Source: Flavobacteriales bacterium (GTDB taxonomy: Bacteria > Bacteroidota > Bacteroidia > Flavobacteriales_D > Sanyastnellaceae). From it: DNA of 64,000 bases. How positions within the stretch are numbered: position 1 is the first letter of the stretch; each line of letters opens with the position of its first letter. Shown here one piece after another: positions 35,653 to 44,673 of this stretch. The DNA is taken from assembly GCA_027491075.1 (NCBI GenBank), contig JAIXWX010000002.1, forward strand, positions 159,905 to 223,904, given 5' to 3'. Made by a program: the position numbers and the translations under genes. The notes under the pieces are model-generated. The model worked only from the letters and a program-made list of their open reading frames with translations, had not been told where the DNA came from and did not search any database.

Positions 35653-36198
35653 ATGAAGATTTATACTAAAAAAGGCGACGACGGCACTACCGGACTTCTT
35701 GGAGGCTCTCGCGTTCCCAAACATCATTTAAGAATAGAGGCCTACGGCACGGTAGACGAATTGAATTCCTACTTGGGAATATTGAGGGATACTTACTTGC
35801 CGTGTAAGTCAACGCTTATTGATATTCAAGAAAAGCTCTTCACCCTGGGCAGTCACTTGGCCGTTGAGCCGGGGCATGAAGGAAAAATGATGCTGCCGGA
35901 AATCACCGAACAAGATGTGGAACTCCTGGAACAGCAAATGGACAAAATGGACGAAACCCTTCCTCCAATGCGAAATTTCGTACTTCCTGGCGGTCATCCA
36001 GCTGTATCTCACTGCCATGTAGCTCGCACGATTTGCAGAAGAGCCGAAAGACTTGTCGTGGCTCTCAACGAGAACCAAAGCGTTCCTCCTACCATTCTTC
36101 ACTACCTAAATCGATTGAGCGATTTTCTATTTGTGCTTTCCAGAAAAATTTCCATGGATCTCAACGCGGAAGAAATCCCGTGGAAACCAAATAAGTAG
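35653..36198 (+). CDS. PduO/MMAB-type cob(I)yrinic acid a,c-diamide adenosyltransferase
   Basis: A 181-residue ATP:cob(I)alamin adenosyltransferase, which transfers the adenosyl group of ATP to the cobalt of reduced cobalamin to make adenosylcobalamin. The N-terminal nucleotide motif is intact (YTKKGDDGTTGLLGGSRV), followed by AYGTVDELNSYLG and the helical signature GGHPAVSHCHVARTICRRAE with the Arg pair of the active site. The ATG at 35653 directly precedes the motif; an in-frame extension upstream has no homology. The presence of this enzyme implies use or salvage of B12. No other cobalamin gene is in the window. Confidence 0.93.
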   Translation: MKIYTKKGDDGTTGLLGGSRVPKHHLRIEAYGTVDELNSYLGILRDTYLPCKSTLIDIQEKLFTLGSHLAVEPGHEGKMMLPEITEQDVELLEQQMDKMDETLPPMRNFVLPGGHPAVSHCHVARTICRRAERLVVALNENQSVPPTILHYLNRLSDFLFVLSRKISMDLNAEEIPWKPNK

Positions 36199-36217
36199 CT
36201 CTTATTCTCAAAACTAC

Positions 36218-36249
36218 TTGACAAGGGCCCCTCGGATATCGTACTTTCG
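36218..36249 (+). promoter_or_regulatory. promoter of queA
   Basis: TTG at 36218-36220, a 21-base spacer and TACTTTCG at 36242-36249 (one mismatch to TAnnTTTG). Transcription would start near 36256, 32 bases before the ATG. Confidence 0.55.
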
Positions 36250-36287
36250 CCGCCCAATTTTAAAATCACAACACATTGATTTCGACC

Positions 36288-37340
36288 ATGAAACTAGGTC
36301 AGTTCAGGTACAAGTTACCCGAAGAACTGATTGCCCAATATCCCGCTAAACACCGCGACGAAGCCCGTTTAATGGTGGTTCATAAGAAAACCGGCAAGAT
36401 CGAGCACCGCATGTTTAAGGATGTTCTCGACTATTTTGACGAGGGCGATGTGATGGTCAACAATAATACCCGCGTCTTTCCCGCTCGCATGTACGGAAAT
36501 AAAGAAAAAACGGGTTCTATCATTGAAGTCTTCATGCTTCGCGAACTCAACGGTCAAAGCCTCCTTTGGGATACCGTTGTGGATCCAGCAAGAAAAATAA
36601 GAATCGGAAACAAGCTTTATTTTGGAAAAAACGATGAACTTGTTGCTGAGGTAATCGATAACACCACCTCGAGAGGACGTACGCTCAGATTTTTATTCGA
36701 CGGAACCCATGAAGAGTTCAAAAAACTCATTTATGAATTGGGTGAAACTCCTCTTCCAAAATACATCAAGCGTCCTGTAGAACCCGAGGATGAGTTTAGA
36801 TATCAGACCATTTACGCCAAACACGAAGGTGCCGTTGCTGCTCCAACTGCAGGTCTGCATTTCAGTCGTGAGCTCAGCAAGCGCCTTGAAATCAAAGGCA
36901 TTAACATGGCTGAACTTACCCTTCACATTGGATTGGGAACCTTTAGAACCGTAGAGGTGGAAGACCTTACAAAACATAAGACGGATAGCGAGCAACTGAT
37001 CATTCCAGCCGAAACAGCGGACATGGTGAACGAAGCGAAGGTAAATGGAAGAAGGGTGTGCGCTGTGGGAACAACGGTGTTGCGCGCTTTTGAAAGCAGC
37101 GTGAGCACCAACAACTTGCTTAAGCCTTTCGACGGCTGGAGCAGCAAGTTTATCTTCCCTCCTTACGATTTTCAAATTGCTGACAGCCTTATCACCAATT
37201 TCCACGAACCAGAAAGCGTGCTATTGATGATGACTACAGCATTCGGAGGATACGACTTAGTGATGGATGCTTACCAACAAGCCATTAAAGAAAAATACCG
37301 TTTCTTCTGCTACGGAGACGCGCTTTTGATTCTTAGTTAA
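36288..37340 (+). CDS. queA: S-adenosylmethionine:tRNA ribosyltransferase-isomerase
   Basis: A 350-residue QueA, which transfers and isomerises the ribosyl part of SAM onto preQ1 at the tRNA wobble position, making epoxyqueuosine. Family motifs run the whole length: [20 protein letters not shown] at the start, [33 protein letters not shown], the highly conserved [14 protein letters not shown], and [16 protein letters not shown]. The C-terminal [15 protein letters not shown] and [20 protein letters not shown] are also standard. The ATG at 36288 is preferred over a TTG 12 bases upstream, and a promoter lies just ahead. Confidence 0.95.
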   Translation: MKLGQFRYKLPEELIAQYPAKHRDEARLMVVHKKTGKIEHRMFKDVLDYFDEGDVMVNNNTRVFPARMYGNKEKTGSIIEVFMLRELNGQSLLWDTVVDPARKIRIGNKLYFGKNDELVAEVIDNTTSRGRTLRFLFDGTHEEFKKLIYELGETPLPKYIKRPVEPEDEFRYQTIYAKHEGAVAAPTAGLHFSRELSKRLEIKGINMAELTLHIGLGTFRTVEVEDLTKHKTDSEQLIIPAETADMVNEAKVNGRRVCAVGTTVLRAFESSVSTNNLLKPFDGWSSKFIFPPYDFQIADSLITNFHEPESVLLMMTTAFGGYDLVMDAYQQAIKEKYRFFCYGDALLILS

Positions 37341-37371
37341 GGTGAATCATTTTTCACCTTATCTTCGTCAG

Positions 37372-37767
37372 ATGAGGCCTTGTTTTTTCTTCTTAATGCT
37401 GGTTTTCACTCTTCATTTAGAGGCTAGAACTCAAAAAATGAACTCCTCGGCATTGTCGCGCGCCTTTTTCAAAACAGAGGTAACGGGAGAGATTTCTCCA
37501 ACTGCGTTGGGGGAGTTCGTTATAAAGAAAGACAATCCAAGGCTAGTGGCCATTATGCTCAATGTTTCTTTAGGTATGTTTGGAGCACACCGAATGTACC
37601 TTGGAACAGACCTAAAAGTACCTATCCTCTACACCGTAACAATGGGAGGAGGAGCAGTAGTTTGGCTCATTGACCTTGGCCTGCTGATCGGTACCAATGA
37701 CATCACTCCGTTTTTGAATAACCCTCATTTTTTTATGTGGACTGAAAATGAGGCAACGCGAGAATAA
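37372..37767 (+). CDS. TM2-domain membrane protein with signal peptide
   Basis: A 131-residue protein. The ATG at 37372 starts a signal-like N-terminus (RPCFFFLMLVFTLHLEART); a GTG 30 bases upstream is also possible. After a soluble segment, residues about 55-115 form a TM2 domain: LVAIMLNVSLGMFGAHRMYL, the conserved Gly/His loop, then VTMGGGAVVWLIDLGLLIG. TM2 domains are paired membrane helices of unknown function. The gene follows queA by 31 bases on the same strand and precedes a small lipoprotein gene. Confidence 0.8.
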   Translation: MRPCFFFLMLVFTLHLEARTQKMNSSALSRAFFKTEVTGEISPTALGEFVIKKDNPRLVAIMLNVSLGMFGAHRMYLGTDLKVPILYTVTMGGGAVVWLIDLGLLIGTNDITPFLNNPHFFMWTENEATRE

Positions 37768-37788
37768 CTCTGCGTCTTACTATTGTTT

Positions 37789-38289
37789 ATGAGATACCTT
37801 AACCTTTTACTAATACTCCTATCGGTGTTCCCTTTCTCCTCGTGTACTCGAAGAGCACAAGAGGCTGGCGAATACAACGATATTATCATAACCCGTCAAA
37901 AAAACATCATTGCTTCCTTTGATCGCTTTGACTCAACGTTTGTGGACTCTATCGCAAATGAAGATCAGATTGATTTTGCCTTCGTGGACATGCAATCGAA
38001 TGTGAAAAGAAGTTTGTTGGCTCTGGATAGCATTGGACCGTTCAACAACGATCCATTATTAGAAGTAGCAGCTCGTGAGTTATTTCACACTTACGAAGAT
38101 CTTATTGAAACAGAATATCGTACTCTCAAAGACATCAAGTTAATGCCTACACAAAACATTACCGGTGCCATTGTAGATTCCAGTTATGCGGTCCAAGTTA
38201 GAATTCACGATCGTTCTAAAATGGCGCAAGAAAAGTTCCTCCTTACTCAAGAAGAGTTTGGAAAGAAGTACAATTTAGTCTTCGAATAA
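37789..38289 (+). CDS. small lipoprotein, perhaps LIC_11966-like
   Basis: A 166-residue protein whose signal peptide ends in the lipobox FPFSSC (Cys near residue 19). The mature part is highly helical, with regularly spaced Phe, Asp and Glu (IASFDRFDSTFVDSIANED, ARELFHTYEDLIETEYRTL) and a helical end KFLLTQEEFGKKYNLVFE. This resembles small helical surface lipoproteins of the LIC_11966 type, but the likeness is from memory of the pattern only. The ATG at 37789 is preferred to a TTG two codons upstream. It sits between the TM2 protein and an outer-membrane protein on the same strand, with short gaps. Confidence 0.78.
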   Translation: MRYLNLLLILLSVFPFSSCTRRAQEAGEYNDIIITRQKNIIASFDRFDSTFVDSIANEDQIDFAFVDMQSNVKRSLLALDSIGPFNNDPLLEVAARELFHTYEDLIETEYRTLKDIKLMPTQNITGAIVDSSYAVQVRIHDRSKMAQEKFLLTQEEFGKKYNLVFE

Positions 38290-38319
38290 CCTTTTAACTC
38301 TTCTCGCGTATCAAATGGC

Positions 38320-38814
38320 ATGATACGCCCTATTCTCACTCTTCTTTTTATTGTATGTGTACAAGCCGCCTTTGCTCAATATGGTAGAAGAGGCATGCTC
38401 GAATTTGCCGCGGGAGGCCGGGTCGGTCTTGGAACTGGCATTACAGGCCAATACTTTTATACAGACAATCACGTAATTGAAGCATTGCTTTACACCCGCT
38501 GGCAAGGCTTTAGCACCACCGTAATGTACCAACATCACATGCAATTATTTGATGTGTATGGCTTAAAATGGTATCTAGGTGCGGGAGGACACATGTCGTT
38601 CTACCCTGTAGGCAACAACCGACCAGACTCTCAAAATAATGATCTAGCTGGAAATATCTATTTTCCCGGTGTAGATGCCATCATCGGATTAGAGTACTTC
38701 TTTCGTTCGGCTCCGCTTCAAATATCTGTGGACATCAAACCTGAATACAACTTCGGCCCTATCCGTCGCCTAGATACGACCAACGGCGCAATCAGCCTAC
38801 GTTATCGATTCTAA
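38320..38814 (+). CDS. small outer-membrane beta-barrel protein
   Basis: A 164-residue exported protein with a signal peptide ending AAFAQ (about residue 19). The mature part consists of short beta-strands rich in Gly and aromatics (LEFAAGGRVGLGTGITGQYF, GLKWYLGAGGHMSFYP, DAIIGLEYFFRSAPLQIS) and ends ISLRYRF, with the terminal Phe typical of outer-membrane barrels. It is about the size of an eight-stranded barrel. Function unknown. Its stop codon directly abuts the stop of the convergent LytTR regulator gene. Confidence 0.8.
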   Translation: MIRPILTLLFIVCVQAAFAQYGRRGMLEFAAGGRVGLGTGITGQYFYTDNHVIEALLYTRWQGFSTTVMYQHHMQLFDVYGLKWYLGAGGHMSFYPVGNNRPDSQNNDLAGNIYFPGVDAIIGLEYFFRSAPLQISVDIKPEYNFGPIRRLDTTNGAISLRYRF

Positions 38815-39564
38815 TCATGAATCCAACCAATGCTTGAACTCGGAAGTGCGATGTCTTGAAACGATTACCTCTTCTGCAAAATAAGGCTTCAAGGTGAGCT
38901 GCAAACGATTGTTGCTATAAGGCTCGATGCGATCAATACTGCTACTTGAAACAATCATTTTCCTGTTGATCCGGAAAAACTCCCTTGGATCCACTTGATT
39001 CTCTAACTCTTCAAGGGTCTGCTCTAATATATATCGCTCGTTTTCACTATTTACTATAAAGGTCATACCTTCTTCTGAAAAAAAATAAGAGACATCCGAT
39101 GAGGAAATAAACAATAGACGTCCAGCAGATTTCACTAAAAATCGTCTTCGATATTCCGTCAATGCGTGCTGCAGAACAGCCTTGATATCCAACGCTCCTT
39201 CCGTCGCTTTAACTAATTCTCTATGTTTCTTAAGCGCTGAACGCAAGTCATTCTCATCAATTGGTTTCAATAGGTAATCAATAGAGTTGACCTTAAACGC
39301 TTTTATGGCATAATGATCATAAGCCGTTGTAAAGATGACAGGTGCATTCACTTTTACTTTCTCAAAAATTTCAAAACTCAATCCATCCGCCAACTGAATA
39401 TCCATAAACACTAAATCGACTTTTTCTTCCAAACGAAAAAAATCAATGCTCTCCTCAACACTATCCATTTTCCGAATCACTTGCACTTCGCTGATCTCTT
39501 CTTTCACCATGCGCTCCAAACGATTGGCCGCAGGTGATTCGTCTTCTATAATTACTACTTTCAT
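38815..39564 (-). CDS. LytTR-family response regulator
   Basis: A 249-residue two-component regulator. The receiver domain (1-120) has E7/D8, the phospho-acceptor D55 in LVFMDIQLADG, T79/T80 in FTTAYD and K100 in YLLKP. The C-terminal LytTR DNA-binding domain spans about 140-245 (RFLVKSAGRLLFIS, FFRINRKMIVSSSSIDRIEP). LytTR regulators bind direct repeats upstream of targets. Its start overlaps the stop of the sensor kinase gene by 4 bases (ATGA), so the two are coupled, and a TonB-dependent receptor gene heads the same run. Confidence 0.92.
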   Translation of the reverse strand: MKVVIIEDESPAANRLERMVKEEISEVQVIRKMDSVEESIDFFRLEEKVDLVFMDIQLADGLSFEIFEKVKVNAPVIFTTAYDHYAIKAFKVNSIDYLLKPIDENDLRSALKKHRELVKATEGALDIKAVLQHALTEYRRRFLVKSAGRLLFISSSDVSYFFSEEGMTFIVNSENERYILEQTLEELENQVDPREFFRINRKMIVSSSSIDRIEPYSNNRLQLTLKPYFAEEVIVSRHRTSEFKHWLDS

Positions 39565-40640
39565 TTTTCTTCAATTTTTTCTAAAGGAAGTCGAACTATA
39601 AATCTGTCCTCGGTCTCCTCTACCCATAGCCGTCTTCCAAAGGTGAGTCGATTGCGCTTATCAATATTGCTAAGTCCCGTCTTCGTACTTCGTTCCTCTG
39701 TATTCTTCTTTTGAACTTCATTCTCCACAATGACTTCATCGGCATTCGATCGAATAGAAATAATCAATGGCTTCTTCTTTGAAACGACATTGTGCTTGAT
39801 GGCATTCTCAACCAAATTTTGAAGACTCATGGGAACGACATACTTGCTTTTTGCGCTCTCCTCTATTTCAAATTGTACAGAGAGATTCTCCGGAAAGCGT
39901 GTCTTCACCAAAAACAAATACTCCTCGAGAGTTCTTAGCTCTTCCCCTAGCGTGACAACCTGCTTTTCATTCATGTCAAGCAATTTCCGGTAAACAGCAC
40001 TCATCTTCTGTACAAACTCCACTGACTTCTTCGGGTCTTCGGGTATAATGCTCGCCAAAGTGTTCAAACTATTGAATAAAAAGTGAGGATTTACCTGATT
40101 TCGTAAAGCCTCCAGTTGAGAACTTACCCTTTCTTTTTTCAATACCTCCGCTTCTGCCAAACTCTCTTTCCAACGAAAAAAGAAATATGCTGCTTCATAA
40201 ATAGAACTCACCAAAATCGCTGAAACAAAACTAGCTATGAACGTTTGAGAAAAGGACATGTTCACGAACTTGAGCTCATTTCTATCTGCATATTGTCCTA
40301 GAAAAGTAAGACCAAAACAAATCACTATAGTAAATAATACTATGGCAAGGGTTTGTTTTATTAAACGCTTCGGAAGATCACGATGATCCGGAAAAATCCT
40401 TCGAAAATAAACGATGATCTTTCTATCCCCTACCCAAAAAATAGCCGTTATGAATATGGATGGTAATCCTTTCTGAAAAAAACAATTCCACGCTTCTATT
40501 ACACTCAGCTTGAAAAAGATGACCGGTATAAAAAAACCCAATACAAGAACTCCGATCAATCCCAACCAAAAGTCATTAAAGCCAATCAGCGCCTTGGTGG
40601 AGTAGTGCTCGTCATGATATTTAAATTTCCTTCTTCTCAC
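39561..40640 (-). CDS. LytS-type sensor histidine kinase
   Basis: A 359-residue membrane kinase. Four hydrophobic segments occupy about residues 25-155 (WLGLIGVLVLGFFIPVIFF, LAIVLFTIVICFGLTFLG and others), followed by a short coiled coil and the His_kinase domain with phospho-acceptor H186 in RNQVNPHFLFNSLNTL. The ATPase domain has the N-box LVENAIKHN and a final GLSNIDKRNRLTFG. There is no separate periplasmic sensor domain, so the signal is probably sensed in the membrane. It pairs with the LytTR regulator directly downstream and begins 3 bases after the TonB receptor stop. Confidence 0.92.
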   Translation of the reverse strand: MRRRKFKYHDEHYSTKALIGFNDFWLGLIGVLVLGFFIPVIFFKLSVIEAWNCFFQKGLPSIFITAIFWVGDRKIIVYFRRIFPDHRDLPKRLIKQTLAIVLFTIVICFGLTFLGQYADRNELKFVNMSFSQTFIASFVSAILVSSIYEAAYFFFRWKESLAEAEVLKKERVSSQLEALRNQVNPHFLFNSLNTLASIIPEDPKKSVEFVQKMSAVYRKLLDMNEKQVVTLGEELRTLEEYLFLVKTRFPENLSVQFEIEESAKSKYVVPMSLQNLVENAIKHNVVSKKKPLIISIRSNADEVIVENEVQKKNTEERSTKTGLSNIDKRNRLTFGRRLWVEETEDRFIVRLPLEKIEEK

Positions 40641-40643
40641 GCC

Positions 40644-43001
40644 TTAAAAATAAACGGTATACAAGAATACAGGAAAAAGACCTATCTGATAAGTCGTTTC
40701 GATGTCACGAGTGCGATTGTTATAGCTTTCTAAAAATATATTCTGTCGATTCGTAACGTTTCTCACATCAAAAGCAAAACTCTGTGCAAACTTCTTGTGA
40801 TTCACACGATATCCAACTTTAAAATCCCATCGTGCGTAGGCTGGATACTGTTCTTGAAACGCTTGATCTGAGATCAACACCTGCTCTCCAGCAGCGCGCG
40901 AAGCTTCCAAATCTATTGGAGTAAAGCGACGACCACCCGCATAAGTGAGTTTTGTATCCAGTGTCAAAACACTGTTGTCTGTTATTTTAAACTCCTTACC
41001 AGCCAAAAGATTCACAACATAATTTCCATTGAAGGCGGTGTTTCTTTCTACACCATCACTTCCTTCATACTTGCTTTGAAAAACGGATGTGGTGAGAAGA
41101 AAGTAAAATCCTTTATCTAAAAATCGTTCGACGGTCAACTCTACTCCATAGTTGTAACCTGTGCCGTCATTCACTAAATTGGCGTTGTTGGGAAAAGTAA
41201 AATCCGCTCCCGTATTGAGCATACTGAAATCCGAAGGCTGTCGATCCACAGCTATTCCATAAAGATATTGATAATACACCTCTGACTTCACTCTTAAAAA
41301 CTCACTCAGCTGTATATCATATCCAATCACGGCGTGCGCGCTCCGATTGAAGTCGAGTGACTTGTTATTTGCTACAACAGTTCCATCATTCAACTCTTCA
41401 CGACTGAAATACGTAGGTATAGGTTGAAGCTGACTGTGAAGACCAAAACCGACATTCAAGCTATGTCCTGGCTTCACGGCATACCTCGCTCCAACACGTG
41501 GCTCAACGCTAGTGCTATTATTCAGGAGAAAATGTTGAAGGTGAATACCTGAATTGATCGTCACTTTATCGGCGGGTCTATTTTGCCAAAGAAGATATCC
41601 TTGTAGAAGTCCTGCATCGCCTTCGAAATCACTTTGCTTGAAATAACGATTGCCTGCATATAAAAGACTGTCTTCGATATCAAAGAAAAAATGATCATAC
41701 ATCACTCCTCCCTTGATGGTGTTTCGAGCATTGCGCTTACTATTGAGATAATAATGCCCGCTCATTTTATTCTGGCGTTGGTATATTCCAAAATACCTGT
41801 AAGCATTTCCATTTACATCCAAGGTGTCTGTGAATCCTTCGGTTCCTCCAGTACTTACCCCGAATACTGCTTTGCCCTGGGTTTTTTCATTGAAGAAAAA
41901 AGTGTGCGACATTCCCACCACGCCTGTTGTGCTGGTAAATTGCTGATTCTCTCTATTGTTGCTGTATAAATTATTCTCTTCAGAATCTTCTCCTCTAAAA
42001 TCTATGAAACTGCTTCCTCCCATTCCAAAAAAACTGAATTTCCCTGCCTTTTTCGTAGGCAAGTCTACCTTAAAGGTTAGGTCCTGATACTCTGGAATGG
42101 CGTTTCCTGTTCCGAAATTGACGCCCAGACTATTGGCAATATCTAAAAAGGAATAACGCCCATTGACCACGTAGGTAGCCGAGCCTCCTTTCTTAAATGG
42201 ACCTTCTGCCCCAAACTCCAAACCATTGAAACCCATTTGCGCCATGTATTCGCGCTTGTCTTGATTCCCGCTGCGCAAACGCAAATCAAATACACCTGAC
42301 AAGGCATTGCCATAATCCGCCGAAAAGGCACTGGTGGCAAAGTCACTGTTTGCTAGGTTGTTGATATTCAAAATGGAAATCGGACCTCCCGTGGTACCAA
42401 CGGTTGCGAAATGATTGGGACTAGGTATATCTATTCCTTCCATTCTCCAAAGCACACCTGTCGGACTATTCCCTCGAATAATAATGTCGTTTCGATCATC
42501 GCTCGCATTGCTCACTCCTGCATAGTTTTGAGCCATGCGCGCAGGGTCCTGAAGTGTCCCGCTATAACGCATCGCTTCATCAATACTAAATGATCTGGAA
42601 GAAACCGAAGCCATCTTATTGATGGTCTCTGCCTTGTTGTCGTTTCCAACGATCTCCACAGCAGCCAATTGATTTACCGACTCCGTCAAAAAAACATTTA
42701 GCTCTAAATCTTTGCCCGAATTGAGCAATAAGTTGGAATAAAAAGAGGGATCATACCCTGTTAGCTTTACTTCTACATTAATTCTTCCAACCGGAACGTT
42801 CTCAATTCTAAATCTTCCATTCTCATCCGACATTGCTCCTAATACGGGTGTGGTGCCAACCACAGTCACTGTTGCTCCGTAAATAGGAAATTGACTTTGC
42901 TTGTCCAGAACAAGGCCTCTAATAGAGCCCGTATTCCCTGTTTGCGAAAACAGGTCCGCGCAATGAAGAAAAATAAAAAGAAGAAGGATGCACTTTTTCA
43001 T
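40644..43001 (-). CDS. TonB-dependent outer-membrane receptor
   Basis: A 785-residue receptor. The signal peptide (MKKCILLLFIFLHCADLFSQ) sets the start at 43001. A carboxypeptidase-regulatory-like domain follows at about 25-110 (GSIRGLVLDKQSQFPIYGAT), then a plug domain (NDIIIRGNSPTGVLWRMEGI, GNALSGVFDLRLRSGN) and a TonB-type beta-barrel to the C-terminal strand YQIGLFPVFLYTVYF. Such proteins import bulky ligands (siderophores, oligosaccharides, peptides) with energy from TonB. No SusD-like lipoprotein is adjacent, so it is not a typical SusCD pair. Co-transcription with a LytS/LytTR pair suggests that the pair regulates it or senses its cargo. Confidence 0.92.
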   Translation of the reverse strand: MKKCILLLFIFLHCADLFSQTGNTGSIRGLVLDKQSQFPIYGATVTVVGTTPVLGAMSDENGRFRIENVPVGRINVEVKLTGYDPSFYSNLLLNSGKDLELNVFLTESVNQLAAVEIVGNDNKAETINKMASVSSRSFSIDEAMRYSGTLQDPARMAQNYAGVSNASDDRNDIIIRGNSPTGVLWRMEGIDIPSPNHFATVGTTGGPISILNINNLANSDFATSAFSADYGNALSGVFDLRLRSGNQDKREYMAQMGFNGLEFGAEGPFKKGGSATYVVNGRYSFLDIANSLGVNFGTGNAIPEYQDLTFKVDLPTKKAGKFSFFGMGGSSFIDFRGEDSEENNLYSNNRENQQFTSTTGVVGMSHTFFFNEKTQGKAVFGVSTGGTEGFTDTLDVNGNAYRYFGIYQRQNKMSGHYYLNSKRNARNTIKGGVMYDHFFFDIEDSLLYAGNRYFKQSDFEGDAGLLQGYLLWQNRPADKVTINSGIHLQHFLLNNSTSVEPRVGARYAVKPGHSLNVGFGLHSQLQPIPTYFSREELNDGTVVANNKSLDFNRSAHAVIGYDIQLSEFLRVKSEVYYQYLYGIAVDRQPSDFSMLNTGADFTFPNNANLVNDGTGYNYGVELTVERFLDKGFYFLLTTSVFQSKYEGSDGVERNTAFNGNYVVNLLAGKEFKITDNSVLTLDTKLTYAGGRRFTPIDLEASRAAGEQVLISDQAFQEQYPAYARWDFKVGYRVNHKKFAQSFAFDVRNVTNRQNIFLESYNNRTRDIETTYQIGLFPVFLYTVYF

Positions 43002-43191
43002 TTGATGGTAGTTTGATGCAGCAAAAGTGAAATCATTCATTCATTGCCCATAATAGAATGGGTTCAATCGTAGTTTACCGTGGATGAAATGCCTCTTTTT
43101 CTGGATTTCTCGTTAAAAGTAGTTAAGTATGTCGCGTGCAATGCACTTACTATGCACCCACATTGTCTTACTTTGCATCTCAATTATAGGA

Positions 43192-44673
43192 GTGAAGCTT
43201 CATTACATCAAAATACTAATTGCTCTAAGCACCGTGGCCGTTGCGGGACTTATCGCCTTACAGGTGTATTGGGTAAACAATACCTTTCAGCTTAGAGAAC
43301 AAGATTTTGGAAGCAATGTCTCCAAGGCACTTAATAAGGTCGTTTTCGTTTTAGAAAAAGAAGAAGCCAAGAAAAACGCTTTGAATAAATCTTCTTCCAT
43401 CCGACTTTCTTCCAGTGGAAAAGACAAGATGGTGCTCACCTATGGCAAACGAAACATCAATATCATTGAAGGTGCTGATTTAGATGAAAGCCGCGACAGC
43501 GCATTCTACGCAAAACTTGGCCCCGAAGGACTTAATCAAAGCGAACTGCTAAAGCAATCTGGAATCATTGATGATATTCTCGGGGGCGTGGTAGAGCTTG
43601 ATATTTATAACTCCATCGCAAATCGACTTGACACTACTTTTCTAGATAGCCTTATTAAAGCAGAATTGGAGAACTTCGGTATTAAAGCGAAATACGAGTT
43701 TGCTGTTTTCAATCGGGCCAAGATGCCTGAAATTATTTCTGAAAAAAACAAACCCAACGTAGACTTATTCCTGAAAGAAGGCTACAAAGCCCAGCTTTTT
43801 CCGGGGGATGCCATGGCAGACATCAATTACTTGCGACTCTGGTTTCCCAACGAAAGAGGATACTTGATCAATTCGATGTGGTCAATGCTTGCGATAGCGG
43901 TGGCGCTAATGCTATGCATCATGTTCCTGTTTAGCTATTCCATTGGAATCATTTATCGACAAAAAAAACTCAGCGATATTAAAAATGATTTCATCAATAA
44001 CATGACGCATGAGCTCAAAACACCTATTGCCACCATTTCACTGGCATGCGAGGCAATGAATGACCCTGATATGCAAAAGAGTGCTCGCGCTATGTCGACA
44101 TACATTGGAATGATCAATGAAGAAAACAAACGACTCGGGGTGCTTGTAGAAAATGTGTTGCGCACTGCTATATTCGAGCAAGGAGAAATGCAATTGCGTG
44201 TGAATCGCGTCGATATCCATGAAGTCATTCGCCAAGTGATTCGCAACATCGAAATTCAAGTGAAGAAAAAACAAGGTGAAATTATTACCCACCTCGACGC
44301 AGGCAACACCGTAATTGAGGGAGACAACTTGCACCTTACCAATGTGATCTACAACTTGATCGACAATGCCGTAAAGTATTCTGAAACGGCTCCAAGAGTG
44401 GAGATATACACTCGCGACGAGATGAATGGAATAGCCATCGCCTTCAAAGACAATGGTATTGGCATTTCCAAAGAAAACCAACGCAAAGTATTTGATAAAC
44501 TATACCGCGTACCCACCGGAAACGTTCACAATGTAAAAGGCTTCGGATTAGGCTTAAGTTATGTTAAAGGTGTTATAGAAAAACATCATGGCACTGTTGA
44601 TGTAGAGAGCGAAGTAAAAAAAGGAAGTACATTCACAATACATATTCCAAGAAAGTATGAAAAGGAAAATTAA
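43192..44673 (+). CDS. sensor histidine kinase (RprX-like)
   Basis: A 493-residue kinase, longer (514) if the ATG at 43129 is used. I prefer the GTG at 43192 because homologous kinases start right before KLHYIKILIALS; the upstream part adds an unusual second hydrophobic stretch. One membrane segment near residues 5-27, a periplasmic domain to about 225, a second segment (SMLAIAVALMLCIMFLFSYS), then HisKA with phospho-acceptor His in NNMTHELKTPIATIS (about residue 273) and HATPase with NLIDNAVKYS, FKDNGIGIS and GFGLGLSYV. The architecture fits RprX-type kinases of this phylum. The stop overlaps the regulator gene start by 17 bases. The gene is divergent from the TonB receptor. Confidence 0.9.
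   Translation: MKLHYIKILIALSTVAVAGLIALQVYWVNNTFQLREQDFGSNVSKALNKVVFVLEKEEAKKNALNKSSSIRLSSSGKDKMVLTYGKRNINIIEGADLDESRDSAFYAKLGPEGLNQSELLKQSGIIDDILGGVVELDIYNSIANRLDTTFLDSLIKAELENFGIKAKYEFAVFNRAKMPEIISEKNKPNVDLFLKEGYKAQLFPGDAMADINYLRLWFPNERGYLINSMWSMLAIAVALMLCIMFLFSYSIGIIYRQKKLSDIKNDFINNMTHELKTPIATISLACEAMNDPDMQKSARAMSTYIGMINEENKRLGVLVENVLRTAIFEQGEMQLRVNRVDIHEVIRQVIRNIEIQVKKKQGEIITHLDAGNTVIEGDNLHLTNVIYNLIDNAVKYSETAPRVEIYTRDEMNGIAIAFKDNGIGISKENQRKVFDKLYRVPTGNVHNVKGFGLGLSYVKGVIEKHHGTVDVESEVKKGSTFTIHIPRKYEKEN

Noticed and set aside
37339-37360. Hairpin AAGGTGAA/TTCACCTT at the queA stop as a terminator
   Set aside because: It is only 8 bp and A/T-rich and lacks a T-tract; the next gene starts within 12 bases.
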